From positions 1-58,103 of the forward strand of contig CALCJF010000098.1 in the NCBI GenBank assembly GCA_937967375.1: a stretch of 58,103 nt of DNA, read 5' to 3'. The notes below the pieces were generated by a model. The model was not told the origin of the DNA and ran no database searches. It was given only the letters and a program-made list of their open reading frames with translations. This DNA comes from an uncultured Leucobacter sp. Its GTDB lineage: Bacteria > Actinomycetota > Actinomycetes > Actinomycetales > Microbacteriaceae. The position numbers and the translations under genes are program-made. Below, one piece after another: positions 1-7,553 of this stretch (position 1 is its first letter; the number at the start of each line of letters is the position of its first letter).

Positions 1-826
1 AGCCCGACCTGCTCACGGCCCTCGCTGCGCGCGGCGTCACCGCGCTCGCGATGGCGGGTTCTGCCTGCATCAGGGGCAGCACCACGTGACCGCCGCCGAA
101 TACGAGCGCGCCCGCGCGCGTGAACGCGTCGGCTGTGCTCAGCAGCGGGGAGGCTAGCGTGGCTGCGAGGACCGGCAGCAGTATGAGCAGTGAGGCGAGC
201 GAGCAGAGGCAGACCATCGCTGCCCGGGGTGAGACCGGCGAGGGCTGGTGGCGATCCTCTTCGATGGCAGCAGGCTCGCTTCTGCACACCAGCAGACCCG
301 CGACGATGCCGAGCCCGATCGCGGCGATCTGGCCCAGGGAGCCTGGCATGAAGAGCGCGATCATAGCCGCGACGATCCCGATGAGCATGCGCCTGAGGTC
401 GGGGGTCAGCGTGCGCGCCATGCCCCAGACCGCGTGCGCGACCACCGCCACCGCGACCGCCTGCAGGCCGATGAGCACACCGGCACCGACCGTGCCGGTA
501 AAGAGTGCGGCGCCAGACGCGACGAGCAGCATCAGCGCGGCAGAGGGCAGGGTGAATGCCGCCCACGCCGCGAGTGCGCCACGATACCCAGCCCGGCCGA
601 GGCCGATCGCGAACCCAACCTGACTCGATGCCGGCCCCGGCAAGAACTGGCACAGTGCGACGAGCTCCGCATATTGGCGCTCGCTCAACCAGCCTCGCCT
701 GGCGACAAACTCCTCGCGAAAGTAGCCGAGGTGCGCGATCGGCCCGCCGAACGAGGTGAGCCCGAGCCGCAAGAACGCCAGAAACACCTCTGGCGCGCTG
801 CCGCGCAGGGGTTTCTGTCGAGTCAT
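1..826 (-). CDS. chrA: chromate transporter, CHR family, 3' end missing
   Basis: This is an inner-membrane CHR-family transporter; members export chromate. The start ATG is at 826-824. The first CHR half carries the signature QFLPGPASSQVGFAIG (about residues 57-72) after RLGLTSFGGPIAHLGYF. The second half begins with LVFGGGHVVLPLM just before the window edge. Full-length members have about 390-400 residues; about 275 are visible. After LPLMQAE the reading continues with APAIAS-like residues that do not match the expected G-W-V...FLAGYG segment, so homology ends near base 60. A leaderless -10 (TAGAAT, 834-839) sits 7 bases before the start. It is divergent from the phosphodiesterase gene. Confidence 0.8.
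   Translation of the reverse strand, partial: MTRQKPLRGSAPEVFLAFLRLGLTSFGGPIAHLGYFREEFVARRGWLSERQYAELVALCQFLPGPASSQVGFAIGLGRAGYRGALAAWAAFTLPSAALMLLVASGAALFTGTVGAGVLIGLQAVAVAVVAHAVWGMARTLTPDLRRMLIGIVAAMIALFMPGSLGQIAAIGLGIVAGLLVCRSEPAAIEEDRHQPSPVSPRAAMVCLCSLASLLILLPVLAATLASPLLSTADAFTRAGALVFGGGHVVLPLMQAEPAIASAVTPRAARAVSRSG
3..53 (+). other. fragment resembling NAD(P) transhydrogenase alpha subunit (PntA), cut by left edge
   Basis: Read from base 3 the + strand encodes PDLLTALAARGVTALAM. This closely resembles a stretch in the N-terminal half of PntA (E. coli: PELMQKLAERNVTVMAM), which in the family is followed by the DSVPRISRAQ motif. Here the similarity stops abruptly at about base 53 and the frame runs into a stop at 90-92. 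It lies antisense to the 3' end of the chromate transporter gene, exactly where that gene stops matching its family. I infer a junction (rearrangement or assembly chimera) at 53-62. The match is short and made from memory. Confidence 0.45.
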
Positions 827-833
827 AGCCCGG

Positions 834-839
834 ATTCTA
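834..839 (-). promoter_or_regulatory. -10 hexamer TAGAAT of chrA (leaderless type)
   Basis: TAGAAT on the minus strand lies 7 bases upstream of the chrA ATG, which implies a transcript starting at or next to the start codon. Confidence 0.5.
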
Positions 840-929
840 GTGCTGCCGAGCGACCGGGCGGTGAACTGCCGCGCCCCCGCGAAACCCCTAAGCTGGGGGC
901 AACACCTGTACGGCTCGAAGGGCTCATCG

Positions 930-1718
930 ATGACGCACCCCTACCTCACTGGCACGCCGACTCCCCGGGTCTTCGCGCACCGCGGTCTGGTGACGCCGGC
1001 ACTTGAGGCGCGTGGGATCGCCGAGAACTCGCGAGCATCGGTCGCCGCGGCGGTCGCGGCCGGAGTCGACTACGTCGAGTCAGACTGTCATCTCACGAGC
1101 GACGGGGTCGCGGTGCTCTTTCACGACTCGGATCTGCGCCGGGTCACCGGCGACCCGCGCACCGTGGCGTCGGTCAGTTTTGCAGAGCTCGCCGAGCTGA
1201 TGGCAGAGCGCGGCGAACTGCTGACGCTGCGGGGGGCGCTCGAGGAGTTCGCGGGGGTGCACTTCAATATCGACATCAAGGCGGCGGCCGTTGCCGAACT
1301 CGCGGGATCGATCATCGGCGAGCACTGTGACCGGGTGCTGCTGACGAGCTTTTCAGACGCAAACAGGACGCGGGCGCTCGCCGCAGCCGAACGAGTCGCG
1401 GCCGGTCTCGCCGGTGCAGAGCGCCCCGCGACCTCGCCGGGGCGCGGGGCGCTCATCAGGGTGCTGCGCAGCGTGCACTTCGGCTCACGGCGCGCGCAGA
1501 CGCGGGCGTTCGAGGGGCTCGACGCGCTGCAGATTCCCGAGCGTCAGGGGCCTCTGCGCGTGCTCAGTCCGCGCCTCATCGAAGCGGCGCACCTCGTAGG
1601 CGCCGAGGTGCATGTGTGGACGGTGAATGATCCCGCGCGAATGAAGCAACTTGTCGAGCTCGGTGTCGACGGCATCATCACGGATCGAGCCGACCTCGCG
1701 CTCGAAGCGCTGCGATAG
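930..1718 (+). CDS. glycerophosphodiester phosphodiesterase
   Basis: A 262-residue GDPD-family enzyme that hydrolyses glycerophosphodiesters to glycerol-3-phosphate and an alcohol. The family fingerprint is present in order: FAHRG (catalytic His, about residue 15), the EN pair in AENSRAS, then VESDCHLTSDGVAVLFHD with metal ligands and the second catalytic His, and a C-terminal VHVWTVNDP/GVDGIITDRADL. No signal peptide is visible, so it is probably cytoplasmic (UgpQ-like). ATG 930 is chosen because it sits just before the conserved FAHRG and has GAAGGG upstream; a possible -10 TAAGCT lies at 889-894. It ends 5 bases from the convergent membrane-protein gene. Confidence 0.88.
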   Translation: MTHPYLTGTPTPRVFAHRGLVTPALEARGIAENSRASVAAAVAAGVDYVESDCHLTSDGVAVLFHDSDLRRVTGDPRTVASVSFAELAELMAERGELLTLRGALEEFAGVHFNIDIKAAAVAELAGSIIGEHCDRVLLTSFSDANRTRALAAAERVAAGLAGAERPATSPGRGALIRVLRSVHFGSRRAQTRAFEGLDALQIPERQGPLRVLSPRLIEAAHLVGAEVHVWTVNDPARMKQLVELGVDGIITDRADLALEALR

Positions 1719-1723
1719 CTGCG

Positions 1724-2491
1724 TCAGTCGCGCACGACCTCGGCGCCCTCGGGCAGGGCGGCCCCGGCCGGTAGGCGCACCGTGACATACTCACCGGCGT
1801 CGGCCGCGTCGTGGCGGCGGGGCGAAGCAGGCTCGCGCAGCTCAGCCGCGACGGCAGCCACCGTGATCTCGTCATGCCCGCCGTGCTTCGCGCCGTGCTG
1901 GCTCATGCGGTCGATCCAGGCCAGCGCAAGCGCCGAGACGATGAAGGCGAGGTGGATCATGACCTCCCAGAACACGCCCTCGCTCGAATAGATGACCTTG
2001 CCAGAGCCATCTTTCACGATGCCGCCGTCCATGCGGCCCACCTCGATGAACGTCTTCAGCAGGTGGATCGACGAAATCGAGATGATCGAGATCGCGAGCT
2101 TCACCTTGAGCAGGTTCGCGTTGACGTGCGAAAGCCAGTCTGGCTCGTCGTGGTGGCCGTTGAGCCTGATCTTCGACACGAAGGTCTCGTAGCCACCGAT
2201 GATCACCATGATCAGCAGGTTCGCGATCATGACGATGTCGATGAGCGCGAGCACGCTCAGCATGACCTCGGTCTCGCTGAAGTGGCCCGAGATCACCGAT
2301 TTCTCGATGAGGTGCCACAGCTCGACGAAGAACAGCACCACGTAGACGGCCTGCGCGATGATGAGGCCGAGGTAGAGCGGTGCCTGCAGCCAACGGCTTG
2401 CGAAGATGAAACCGGCGAGCGTGCGCGACGCAACGCCCGGCCCGCGCTCGGCGCTGCGTTCGATCGAAGGGTGATGGGGGCGCTCGTTCAC
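1724..2491 (-). CDS. YqhA/UPF0114-family membrane protein with C-terminal extension
   Basis: A 255-residue protein of unknown role. Residues about 35-220 match the YqhA (UPF0114) family: about four membrane segments around YLGLIIAQAVYVVLFF, IANLLIMVIIGGYETFV, the LLKVKLAISIISISSIHLLK region and the IHLAFIVSALALAWIDR helix. E. coli YqhA is about 165 residues; here there is an extra N-terminal tail of about 30 residues and a 40-residue hydrophilic C-terminal tail. GTG at 2491-2489 is chosen because AAAGGAC precedes it by about 6 bases. An upstream in-frame ATG would extend it through the terC regulatory region and is not credible. Confidence 0.75.
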   Translation of the reverse strand: MNERPHHPSIERSAERGPGVASRTLAGFIFASRWLQAPLYLGLIIAQAVYVVLFFVELWHLIEKSVISGHFSETEVMLSVLALIDIVMIANLLIMVIIGGYETFVSKIRLNGHHDEPDWLSHVNANLLKVKLAISIISISSIHLLKTFIEVGRMDGGIVKDGSGKVIYSSEGVFWEVMIHLAFIVSALALAWIDRMSQHGAKHGGHDEITVAAVAAELREPASPRRHDAADAGEYVTVRLPAGAALPEGAEVVRD

Positions 2492-2567
2492 GGGCGTCCT
2501 TTCAGTTCTAGGGGGGTTTGACGTAAATGGTACTGGCTTCGCGGGCGCGAATCCCGTGAAGTTCGCG

Positions 2568-2573
2568 TAGAAT
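2568..2573 (+). promoter_or_regulatory. -10 hexamer TAGAAT for the riboswitch-terC transcript
   Basis: TAGAAT ends about 7 bases before the 5' side of the riboswitch P1 helix, which fits transcription starting at about 2580. No convincing -35 is seen. Confidence 0.4.
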
Positions 2574-2580
2574 GGAAGTC

Positions 2581-2700
2581 TCGAAAGGGAGTATTCCGTT
2601 TCGCTCGCATCGTCAATACGCGTGGCATCGTACGCCTCGCCGGTGCGGGCGCATCCCTGGCTGCGTGACAAGCAAAGCCGCGATGGGAAGAGACTTTCGG
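2581..2700 (+). ncRNA. yybP-ykoY (manganese) riboswitch upstream of terC
   Basis: The conserved core of the yybP-ykoY aptamer is readable. Its 5' strand CGAAAGGGAGTA (2582-2593) gives the P1/L1 motif. Its 3' strand AGAGACTTTCG (2689-2699) pairs CTTTCG with CGAAAG to close P1. The internal L3 segment is GCATCGTCAATACG (about 2607-2620, compare the consensus GUCGUCAA), and GTGACAAGC lies on the return strand. These elements are in the order seen in characterised members, which bind Mn2+ and control Mn exporters and TerC/Alx-type genes. It ends 47 bases before the terC start. Whether it acts on transcription or translation is not clear. Confidence 0.82.
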
Positions 2701-2747
2701 CGATCCTCGCTGCCCAGATTGGGTTGCGACAGAACCGAAAGAGGCTC

Positions 2748-3761
2748 ATGACCACTGTTCTTCCGCTCTGGTTTGAGATCGGATCGATGGTGCTGCTTGT
2801 CGGCATTCTCATCGTCGACCTGCTGCTCATCATTAAGCGACCACACGTGCCCTCGATGCGCGAGGCCAGCCTCTGGGTGGGCTTTTACGTGCTGCTCGCG
2901 CTGGTGTTCGCGGGAGCGCTGTTCTTGCTCGGCGATGTGCAGCACGGAAGCGAGTTCTTGGCGGGTTGGCTGACCGAATACAGCCTTTCGATCGACAATC
3001 TCTTCGTGTTCGTGCTGATCCTCGCCAGCTTCAAAGTGCCGAAGGCGTATCAGCAGCGAGCGCTCATGGTGGGTATCGTGCTCGCGCTCATCTTCCGCGG
3101 CGTGTTCATTCTCGCGGGTGCAGCGCTGATCGAACGCTTCATCTGGATCTTCTTCATCTTCGGCGCCTGGCTCATCTGGACTGCCTGGCAGCAGATTCGC
3201 CACGACGAAGACGCTGAGCAGGGCGACAGCTGGCTGATTCGCCAGGTGAAGAAGGTCGTGCCCATCAGCGAGCACTACGACGGCGGCCACATGAAAACGG
3301 TCGTGAATGGCAAGCGCATGTGGACCCCGTTCATTCTTGTCTTCATCTCGCTCGGCACGACCGACCTACTCTTCGCGCTCGACTCGATCCCCGCGATTTT
3401 CGGCATCACGCAGAGCCCGTTCATCGTGTTCACGGCGAACGTGTTCGCGCTGATGGGTCTGCGCCAGCTCTACTTCCTGCTCGGCGGCCTGCTCGACAAG
3501 CTCGAATACCTGAAGTACGGCATCGCCGCGATCCTCGCCTTCATCGGTGTGAAGCTCGTGCTGCACGCGCTGCACGAGAACGAACTTCCGTTCATCAACG
3601 GCGGCGAACACGTGCCCGTTCCAGAGATCAGCACCTGGATGTCGCTCGGCTTCATCGTGCTCGCGATGGTCGTCGCGACCGTCGCGAGCCTGATCAAGAT
3701 GCGCCGCGTCGCGGCGAGCTCGGGCGAGAAGCTGCATCTCGGGGCACACGAAGACAATTAG
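2748..3761 (+). CDS. TerC/Alx-family metal ion exporter
   Basis: A 337-residue integral membrane protein with about nine hydrophobic segments. It contains the TerC hallmark EYSLSIDNLFVF (about residues 80-91) and a second acidic motif GTTDLLFALDSIPAI (about 204-218). The paired acidic motifs are the presumed Mn2+ path in Alx/TerC proteins. ATG 2748 with CGAAAGAGG upstream is chosen; longer in-frame starts would run through the riboswitch. The riboswitch predicts expression when Mn2+ is high, so manganese export is the most likely role. Tellurite resistance, after which the family is named, is less likely here. Confidence 0.88.
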   Translation: MTTVLPLWFEIGSMVLLVGILIVDLLLIIKRPHVPSMREASLWVGFYVLLALVFAGALFLLGDVQHGSEFLAGWLTEYSLSIDNLFVFVLILASFKVPKAYQQRALMVGIVLALIFRGVFILAGAALIERFIWIFFIFGAWLIWTAWQQIRHDEDAEQGDSWLIRQVKKVVPISEHYDGGHMKTVVNGKRMWTPFILVFISLGTTDLLFALDSIPAIFGITQSPFIVFTANVFALMGLRQLYFLLGGLLDKLEYLKYGIAAILAFIGVKLVLHALHENELPFINGGEHVPVPEISTWMSLGFIVLAMVVATVASLIKMRRVAASSGEKLHLGAHEDN

Positions 3762-3770
3762 TGAGATCTC

Positions 3771-3798
3771 GGGGCGGCCACGCCTACGTGACCGCCCC
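3771..3798 (+). terminator. GC-rich hairpin after terC
   Basis: GGGGCGGCCACG pairs with CGTGACCGCCCC (12 bp with one mismatch, 4-base loop), starting 9 bases after the terC stop. There is no T run, so it may be a processing or stabilising hairpin rather than a canonical terminator. Confidence 0.5.
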
Positions 3799-3814
3799 GG
3801 GATGCTTCGACTGT

Positions 3815-3820
3815 TAGAAT
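3815..3820 (+). promoter_or_regulatory. -10 hexamer TAGAAT of the leucine leader
   Basis: TAGAAT ends exactly 6 bases before the ATG of the leader peptide, so the leader is predicted to be translated from a leaderless transcript. Confidence 0.6.
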
Positions 3821-3826
3821 CGCTTT

Positions 3827-3871
3827 ATGCGTATGCGGCTCCTGCTTCTTGCTTGCCGCGACGGGGTCTAG
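3827..3871 (+). CDS. leuL: leucine leader peptide (14 residues) of leuCD
   Basis: ATG at 3827 opens a 14-codon peptide MRMRLLLLACRDGV with four consecutive Leu codons (CTC CTG CTT CTT), ending at TAG 3869-3871. It lies directly upstream of leuCD and its 3' part enters a perfect 10-bp hairpin. This is the architecture of ribosome-mediated leucine attenuation, known for leu genes in actinobacteria. When Leu-tRNA is short the ribosome should stall in the Leu run and alter folding of the downstream RNA. The start has no Shine-Dalgarno sequence, consistent with the adjacent -10. Confidence 0.8.
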   Translation: MRMRLLLLACRDGV

Positions 3872-3893
3872 TTTTCGACCGCTCCCGTCGCGG
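3856..3893 (+). promoter_or_regulatory. attenuator hairpin of the leuCD leader
   Basis: CCGCGACGGG (3856-3865) and CCCGTCGCGG (3884-3893) form a perfect 10-bp stem with an 18-base loop containing the leader stop codon. There is no U tract directly after it. It could act as a terminator-like or ribosome-sensing element; the exact alternative pairing was not resolved. Confidence 0.65.
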
Positions 3894-3960
3894 AGTCGAG
3901 TGACGGCCGAAATCATTGCGCCGAGGCGCACAAGAAGCTGAAGACAAGAGAAGCAATTAC

Positions 3961-5421
3961 ATGAGTATTAAGCCCCGCACACTGGCAGAGAAGCTATGGG
4001 ACGCGCACACCGTCGTGAAAGGTGACAACGGCGACCCAGACCTCATCTACATTGACCTGCACCTCATTCACGAGGTGACAAGCCCGCAGGCATTTGATGG
4101 CCTGCGTGTGGCCCACCGCCCGCTGCGACGGGTCGACCTGATGATCGCGACCGAAGACCATAACACGCCGACGCTCAACATCACGAAGCAGATCGAAGAC
4201 CCGACGAGCCGGCTGCAGATCGAGACGCTGCGCAAGAACGTCGAAGAGTTCGGTGTGCGCGCGCACCCCCTCGGCGACAAAGAGCAGGGCATCGTGCACG
4301 TGGTCGGCCCGCAGCTCGGCCTCACTATGCCCGGAATGACGGTAGTCTGCGGCGACAGCCACACCTCGACGCACGGTGCGTTCGGCTCGCTCGCCTTCGG
4401 CATCGGCACCAGCGAGGTCGAGCACGTCATGGCAACCCAGACGCTGCCGCTGAAGCCGTTCAAGACGATGGCGATCAACGTCGAGGGCGAACTGCGCCCC
4501 GGCGTCACCGCGAAAGACATCATTCTCGCGGTGATCGCAAAGATCGGCACCGGTGGTGGCCAGGGCTACGTGCTCGAGTACCGTGGTAGCGCGATTCGTG
4601 CGCTCTCGATGGACGGCCGCATGACGATCTGCAACATGTCGATCGAGGCAGGCGCTCGCGCTGGCATGGTCGCGCCAGATGAGACCACATTCGAGTACGT
4701 GAAGGGTCGCGACCACGCCCCGCAGGGTGCCGATTGGGATGCGGCGGTCGAGTACTGGAAGACCCTGCCGACCGACGAGGGCGCCGTGTTCGACGCCGAG
4801 GTCGACATCGACGCGAACGAGCTCGAACCGTTCGTGACCTGGGGCACCAATCCGGGTCAGGGCGTGCTGCTGAGCGACAGCGTGCCGAACCCCGAAGAGA
4901 TCGATGACCCGAACCAGCGCGCCGCAGCCGAGCGCGCCCTCGAATACATGGATCTCGCCGCGGGCACGCCAATGAAGCAGATCGCGGTCGACGCGGTCTT
5001 CATGGGCTCGTGCACCAACGCGAGGCTCGACGACCTGCGCGATTTCGCCAGCATCATCAAGGGCAAGAAGAAGGCTGACGGCGTTCGCCTGATGGTCGTG
5101 CCGGGCTCGGCGCGCGTGCGCCTCGAGGCCGAAGCCGAAGGTATCGACAAGATCGTCGAGGAGTTCGGTGGCGAGTGGCGCTTTGCCGGTTGCTCGATGT
5201 GCCTGGGCATGAACCCCGACCAGCTCGCCCCGGGCGAGCGTTGCGCCTCGACCTCGAACCGCAACTTCGAGGGTCGTCAAGGCAAGGGCGGTCGCACGCA
5301 CCTCGTGTCGCCGCTCGTCGCCGCAGCGACCGCGATTCGCGGCACACTGTCGAGCCCCTGGGATCTGCAGCACGATGCGCAGCAGGGCATCAACCACGAC
5401 GCAGAGAAGGTAGAGGCCTAA
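3961..5421 (+). CDS. leuC: 3-isopropylmalate dehydratase large subunit
   Basis: A 486-residue aconitase-family subunit. With LeuD it isomerises 2-isopropylmalate to 3-isopropylmalate in leucine synthesis. Diagnostic motifs: VCGDSHTSTHGAFG (about residues 130-143), the [4Fe-4S] ligands in MGSCTNAR (about 346) and in GCSMCLGMNPD (two Cys, about 407-410), and the substrate-binding SNRNFEGRQG near the C-terminus. Length is typical (about 470-480). ATG 3961 begins MSIKPRTLAEKLWD, the usual N-terminus. It is controlled by the upstream leucine leader and is followed by leuD after 3 bases. Confidence 0.97.
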   Translation: MSIKPRTLAEKLWDAHTVVKGDNGDPDLIYIDLHLIHEVTSPQAFDGLRVAHRPLRRVDLMIATEDHNTPTLNITKQIEDPTSRLQIETLRKNVEEFGVRAHPLGDKEQGIVHVVGPQLGLTMPGMTVVCGDSHTSTHGAFGSLAFGIGTSEVEHVMATQTLPLKPFKTMAINVEGELRPGVTAKDIILAVIAKIGTGGGQGYVLEYRGSAIRALSMDGRMTICNMSIEAGARAGMVAPDETTFEYVKGRDHAPQGADWDAAVEYWKTLPTDEGAVFDAEVDIDANELEPFVTWGTNPGQGVLLSDSVPNPEEIDDPNQRAAAERALEYMDLAAGTPMKQIAVDAVFMGSCTNARLDDLRDFASIIKGKKKADGVRLMVVPGSARVRLEAEAEGIDKIVEEFGGEWRFAGCSMCLGMNPDQLAPGERCASTSNRNFEGRQGKGGRTHLVSPLVAAATAIRGTLSSPWDLQHDAQQGINHDAEKVEA

Positions 5422-5424
5422 GCC

Positions 5425-6021
5425 ATGGAGAAATTCACTACCCTGACGGGCATCGCGGTTCCGCTGAAGCGCTCGAACGTCGACACCGACCAGATCATCC
5501 CCGCAAACTTTCTGAAGCGGGTCACGAAGACCGGCTTCGATGACGCTCTGTTCTATCACTGGCGCCAAAACGCCGACTTCGTGCTCAACCAGCCGCAGTA
5601 CGAGGGGGCAGAGATTCTCGTGGCCGGCCCCGACTTCGGCACCGGTTCGTCGCGCGAGCACGCCGTGTGGGCGCTGCGCGACTACGGGTTCAAGGTCGTC
5701 ATCTCGGCACGGTTCGCCGACATCTTCCGCGGCAACTCGGGCAAGCAGGGCCTGCTCGCCGCACAGGTCGAAGAGGCCGAGGTCGAGCGCATCTGGGAGG
5801 CTCTCGAGGCAGACCCGAACGCAAAGCTCACCGTGAGCCTCGAAGACCGCAAGATCTCGGTCGGCGACCTTCAGATCGATTTTCAGATCGACGACTACAC
5901 GCGCTGGCGCCTGCTCGAGGGGCTTGACGACATCTCGCTGACCCTGCAGAACGAGCAGGCCATTACCGATTTCGAGGCGACCAGGCCCGCATGGATGCCC
6001 ACGACCCTGCCGGTTCGATAG
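5425..6021 (+). CDS. leuD: 3-isopropylmalate dehydratase small subunit
   Basis: A 198-residue swivel-domain subunit that partners LeuC. It begins MEKFTTLTGIAVPLKRSNVDTDQIIPA, the standard LeuD N-terminus with the NVDTDQIIPA motif. It contains FGTGSSREHAVWAL, the substrate-recognition loop (about residues 72-85), and GNSGKQGLL further on. Length is normal. It starts 3 bases after leuC and is surely cotranscribed. About 100 bases follow before murA, including a plausible murA -10 (TATCCT at 6053-6058). Confidence 0.96.
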   Translation: MEKFTTLTGIAVPLKRSNVDTDQIIPANFLKRVTKTGFDDALFYHWRQNADFVLNQPQYEGAEILVAGPDFGTGSSREHAVWALRDYGFKVVISARFADIFRGNSGKQGLLAAQVEEAEVERIWEALEADPNAKLTVSLEDRKISVGDLQIDFQIDDYTRWRLLEGLDDISLTLQNEQAITDFEATRPAWMPTTLPVR

Positions 6022-6052
6022 GCCACTCAGCCGAGTCTCTGGGTCAGCACAG

Positions 6053-6058
6053 TATCCT
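6053..6058 (+). promoter_or_regulatory. candidate -10 hexamer TATCCT of murA
   Basis: TATCCT lies 70 bases before the murA start, which has its own good ribosome binding site. This would give a leadered transcript independent of leuCD. I see no clear -35. Confidence 0.35.
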
Positions 6059-6128
6059 GCTAGTTTGACCCCCGCACAGCAACTGTCGGTCACCTCACCG
6101 GTACGGCAAGCGATTCAAGAGGAGAAGC

Positions 6129-7544
6129 ATGAACGACTCCGCAGCTGTCACAGCACCGTCAGAAGACACCATTGATGACGGTCTCAAGAAAGACGCGCAG
6201 AAAGCCGGTGCCCGCGTTGGGCTGACCAGCGATGAGATCATCATCAACGGCGGTCGGCCCCTTCAGGGCCGCATTGAGGTGCGCGGTGCGAAGAACCTCG
6301 CCCCCAAGGCAATGGTCGCGGCGCTGCTCGGCAAAACCCCCAGCGTGCTGCGCAATGTGCCGAACGTGTCTGACATTCGAGTGGTCGCTGGCCTGCTCGC
6401 GCTGCACGGTGTGCTGATCACGCGCGGTGAAGAGCCGGGGGAGTGGAAGCTCGACCCGTCTAACGTTGATATCGCCCACCACGCCGATATTGATGCGCAT
6501 GCCGGATCCTCGCGTATTCCGATTCTGTTCTGCGGTCCGCTGCTGCATCGTCTCGGTGAGGCGTTCATTCCCGACCTGGGTGGGTGCCGCATCGGCGATC
6601 GCCCGATCGATTTTCACCTCGAGGCGCTGCGCAAGTTTGGCGCCGTGGTTGAGAAGCTGCCGAGTGGGATCAGCCTGACCGCTCCCAACGGACTGCGCGG
6701 CGCGAGCATTGAGCTGCCCTACCCCTCGGTCGGCGCAACCGAACAGGTGCTGCTGACCGCGGTGCTCGCAGAGGGTGAAACGGAGCTGCGCAACGCGGCG
6801 ATCGAGCCCGAGATCATCGACCTGATCTGCATTCTGCAGAAGATGGGTGCGATCATCACGGTCGAGCCGAACCGCGTCATCTTCATCGAGGGCGTGAAGG
6901 AGCTTCGCGGCTACGATCACCGAGCGATCTTCGACCGCAACGAGGCTGCGAGCTGGGCTTCGGCCGCGCTTGCCACCGGCGGCGACGTGTTCGTCGGGGG
7001 TGCACAGCAAGAAGAGATGATGACCTTCCTCAATGTCTTCCGCAAGGTTGGCGGCGATTTCGAGGTGCATGACGACGGCATTCGCTTCTTCCACCCCGGT
7101 GGCGAGCTGAAGCCGGTCACGATTGAGACCGACGTGCACCCCGGGTTCATGACCGACTGGCAGCAGCCGCTCGTGGTTGCTCTCACGCAGGCGAACGGTG
7201 TGTCAACGATTCACGAGACCGTCTACGAGAACCGCTTCGGCTTCACGAGCGCGCTCGGGCAGATGGGCGCCGACATCGTCGTGTATGAAGACGGGCTCGC
7301 CGACGAGCGCAGGCGCGTGATGCGCCGCGAGTTCGAGCAGGCCGCGGTGATCACCGGGCCGACCCCGTTGCACGGTGCTGACATCGAGGTGCCTGACCTT
7401 CGTGGTGGATTCAGCTACCTGATCGCGGGTCTCACCGCAAGCGGTCAGACAAAGGTGACGAACCTCGGCATCATCTCCCGCGGCTACGAGAACTTCATCG
7501 AAAAGCTGCGTCAGCTGGGCGCAGACTTCGTGTTCGAGGGGTAA
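6129..7544 (+). CDS. murA: UDP-N-acetylglucosamine 1-carboxyvinyltransferase
   Basis: A 471-residue enolpyruvyl transferase that commits UDP-GlcNAc to peptidoglycan synthesis. The catalytic Cys is at residue 153 in LGGCRIGDRPIDFH (E. coli Cys115), so the enzyme should be fosfomycin-sensitive in principle. RGAKNLAPKAMVAALL is the substrate-binding N-terminal motif, and ETDVHPGFMTDWQQP is also typical. It has an acidic N-terminal extension of about 35 residues before the conserved INGGRPLQG. ATG 6129 follows AGAGGAGAAGC, a strong ribosome binding site. Confidence 0.95.
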   Translation: MNDSAAVTAPSEDTIDDGLKKDAQKAGARVGLTSDEIIINGGRPLQGRIEVRGAKNLAPKAMVAALLGKTPSVLRNVPNVSDIRVVAGLLALHGVLITRGEEPGEWKLDPSNVDIAHHADIDAHAGSSRIPILFCGPLLHRLGEAFIPDLGGCRIGDRPIDFHLEALRKFGAVVEKLPSGISLTAPNGLRGASIELPYPSVGATEQVLLTAVLAEGETELRNAAIEPEIIDLICILQKMGAIITVEPNRVIFIEGVKELRGYDHRAIFDRNEAASWASAALATGGDVFVGGAQQEEMMTFLNVFRKVGGDFEVHDDGIRFFHPGGELKPVTIETDVHPGFMTDWQQPLVVALTQANGVSTIHETVYENRFGFTSALGQMGADIVVYEDGLADERRRVMRREFEQAAVITGPTPLHGADIEVPDLRGGFSYLIAGLTASGQTKVTNLGIISRGYENFIEKLRQLGADFVFEG

Positions 7545-7547
7545 CGT
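7542..7547 (+). promoter_or_regulatory. -10 hexamer TAACGT of plsC, overlapping the murA stop
   Basis: TAACGT begins with the murA TAA stop codon and ends exactly 6 bases before the plsC ATG, so plsC probably has its own leaderless transcript in addition to read-through from murA. Confidence 0.5.
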
Positions 7548-7553
7548 AGGGCC

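Noticed and set aside
756..929. Upstream extension of the glycerophosphodiesterase
   Set aside because: It runs antisense through the start of chrA and its promoter; the conserved domain begins at ATG 930.
2748..3761. Tellurite resistance as the function of the TerC protein
   Set aside because: No other ter genes are nearby and the manganese riboswitch points to metal homeostasis.
3994..6093. 699-codon open frame antisense to leuC and leuD
   Set aside because: It mirrors two certain genes, has no family motifs and the composition (Arg/Ala/Val/Leu/His) expected of a high-GC antisense frame.
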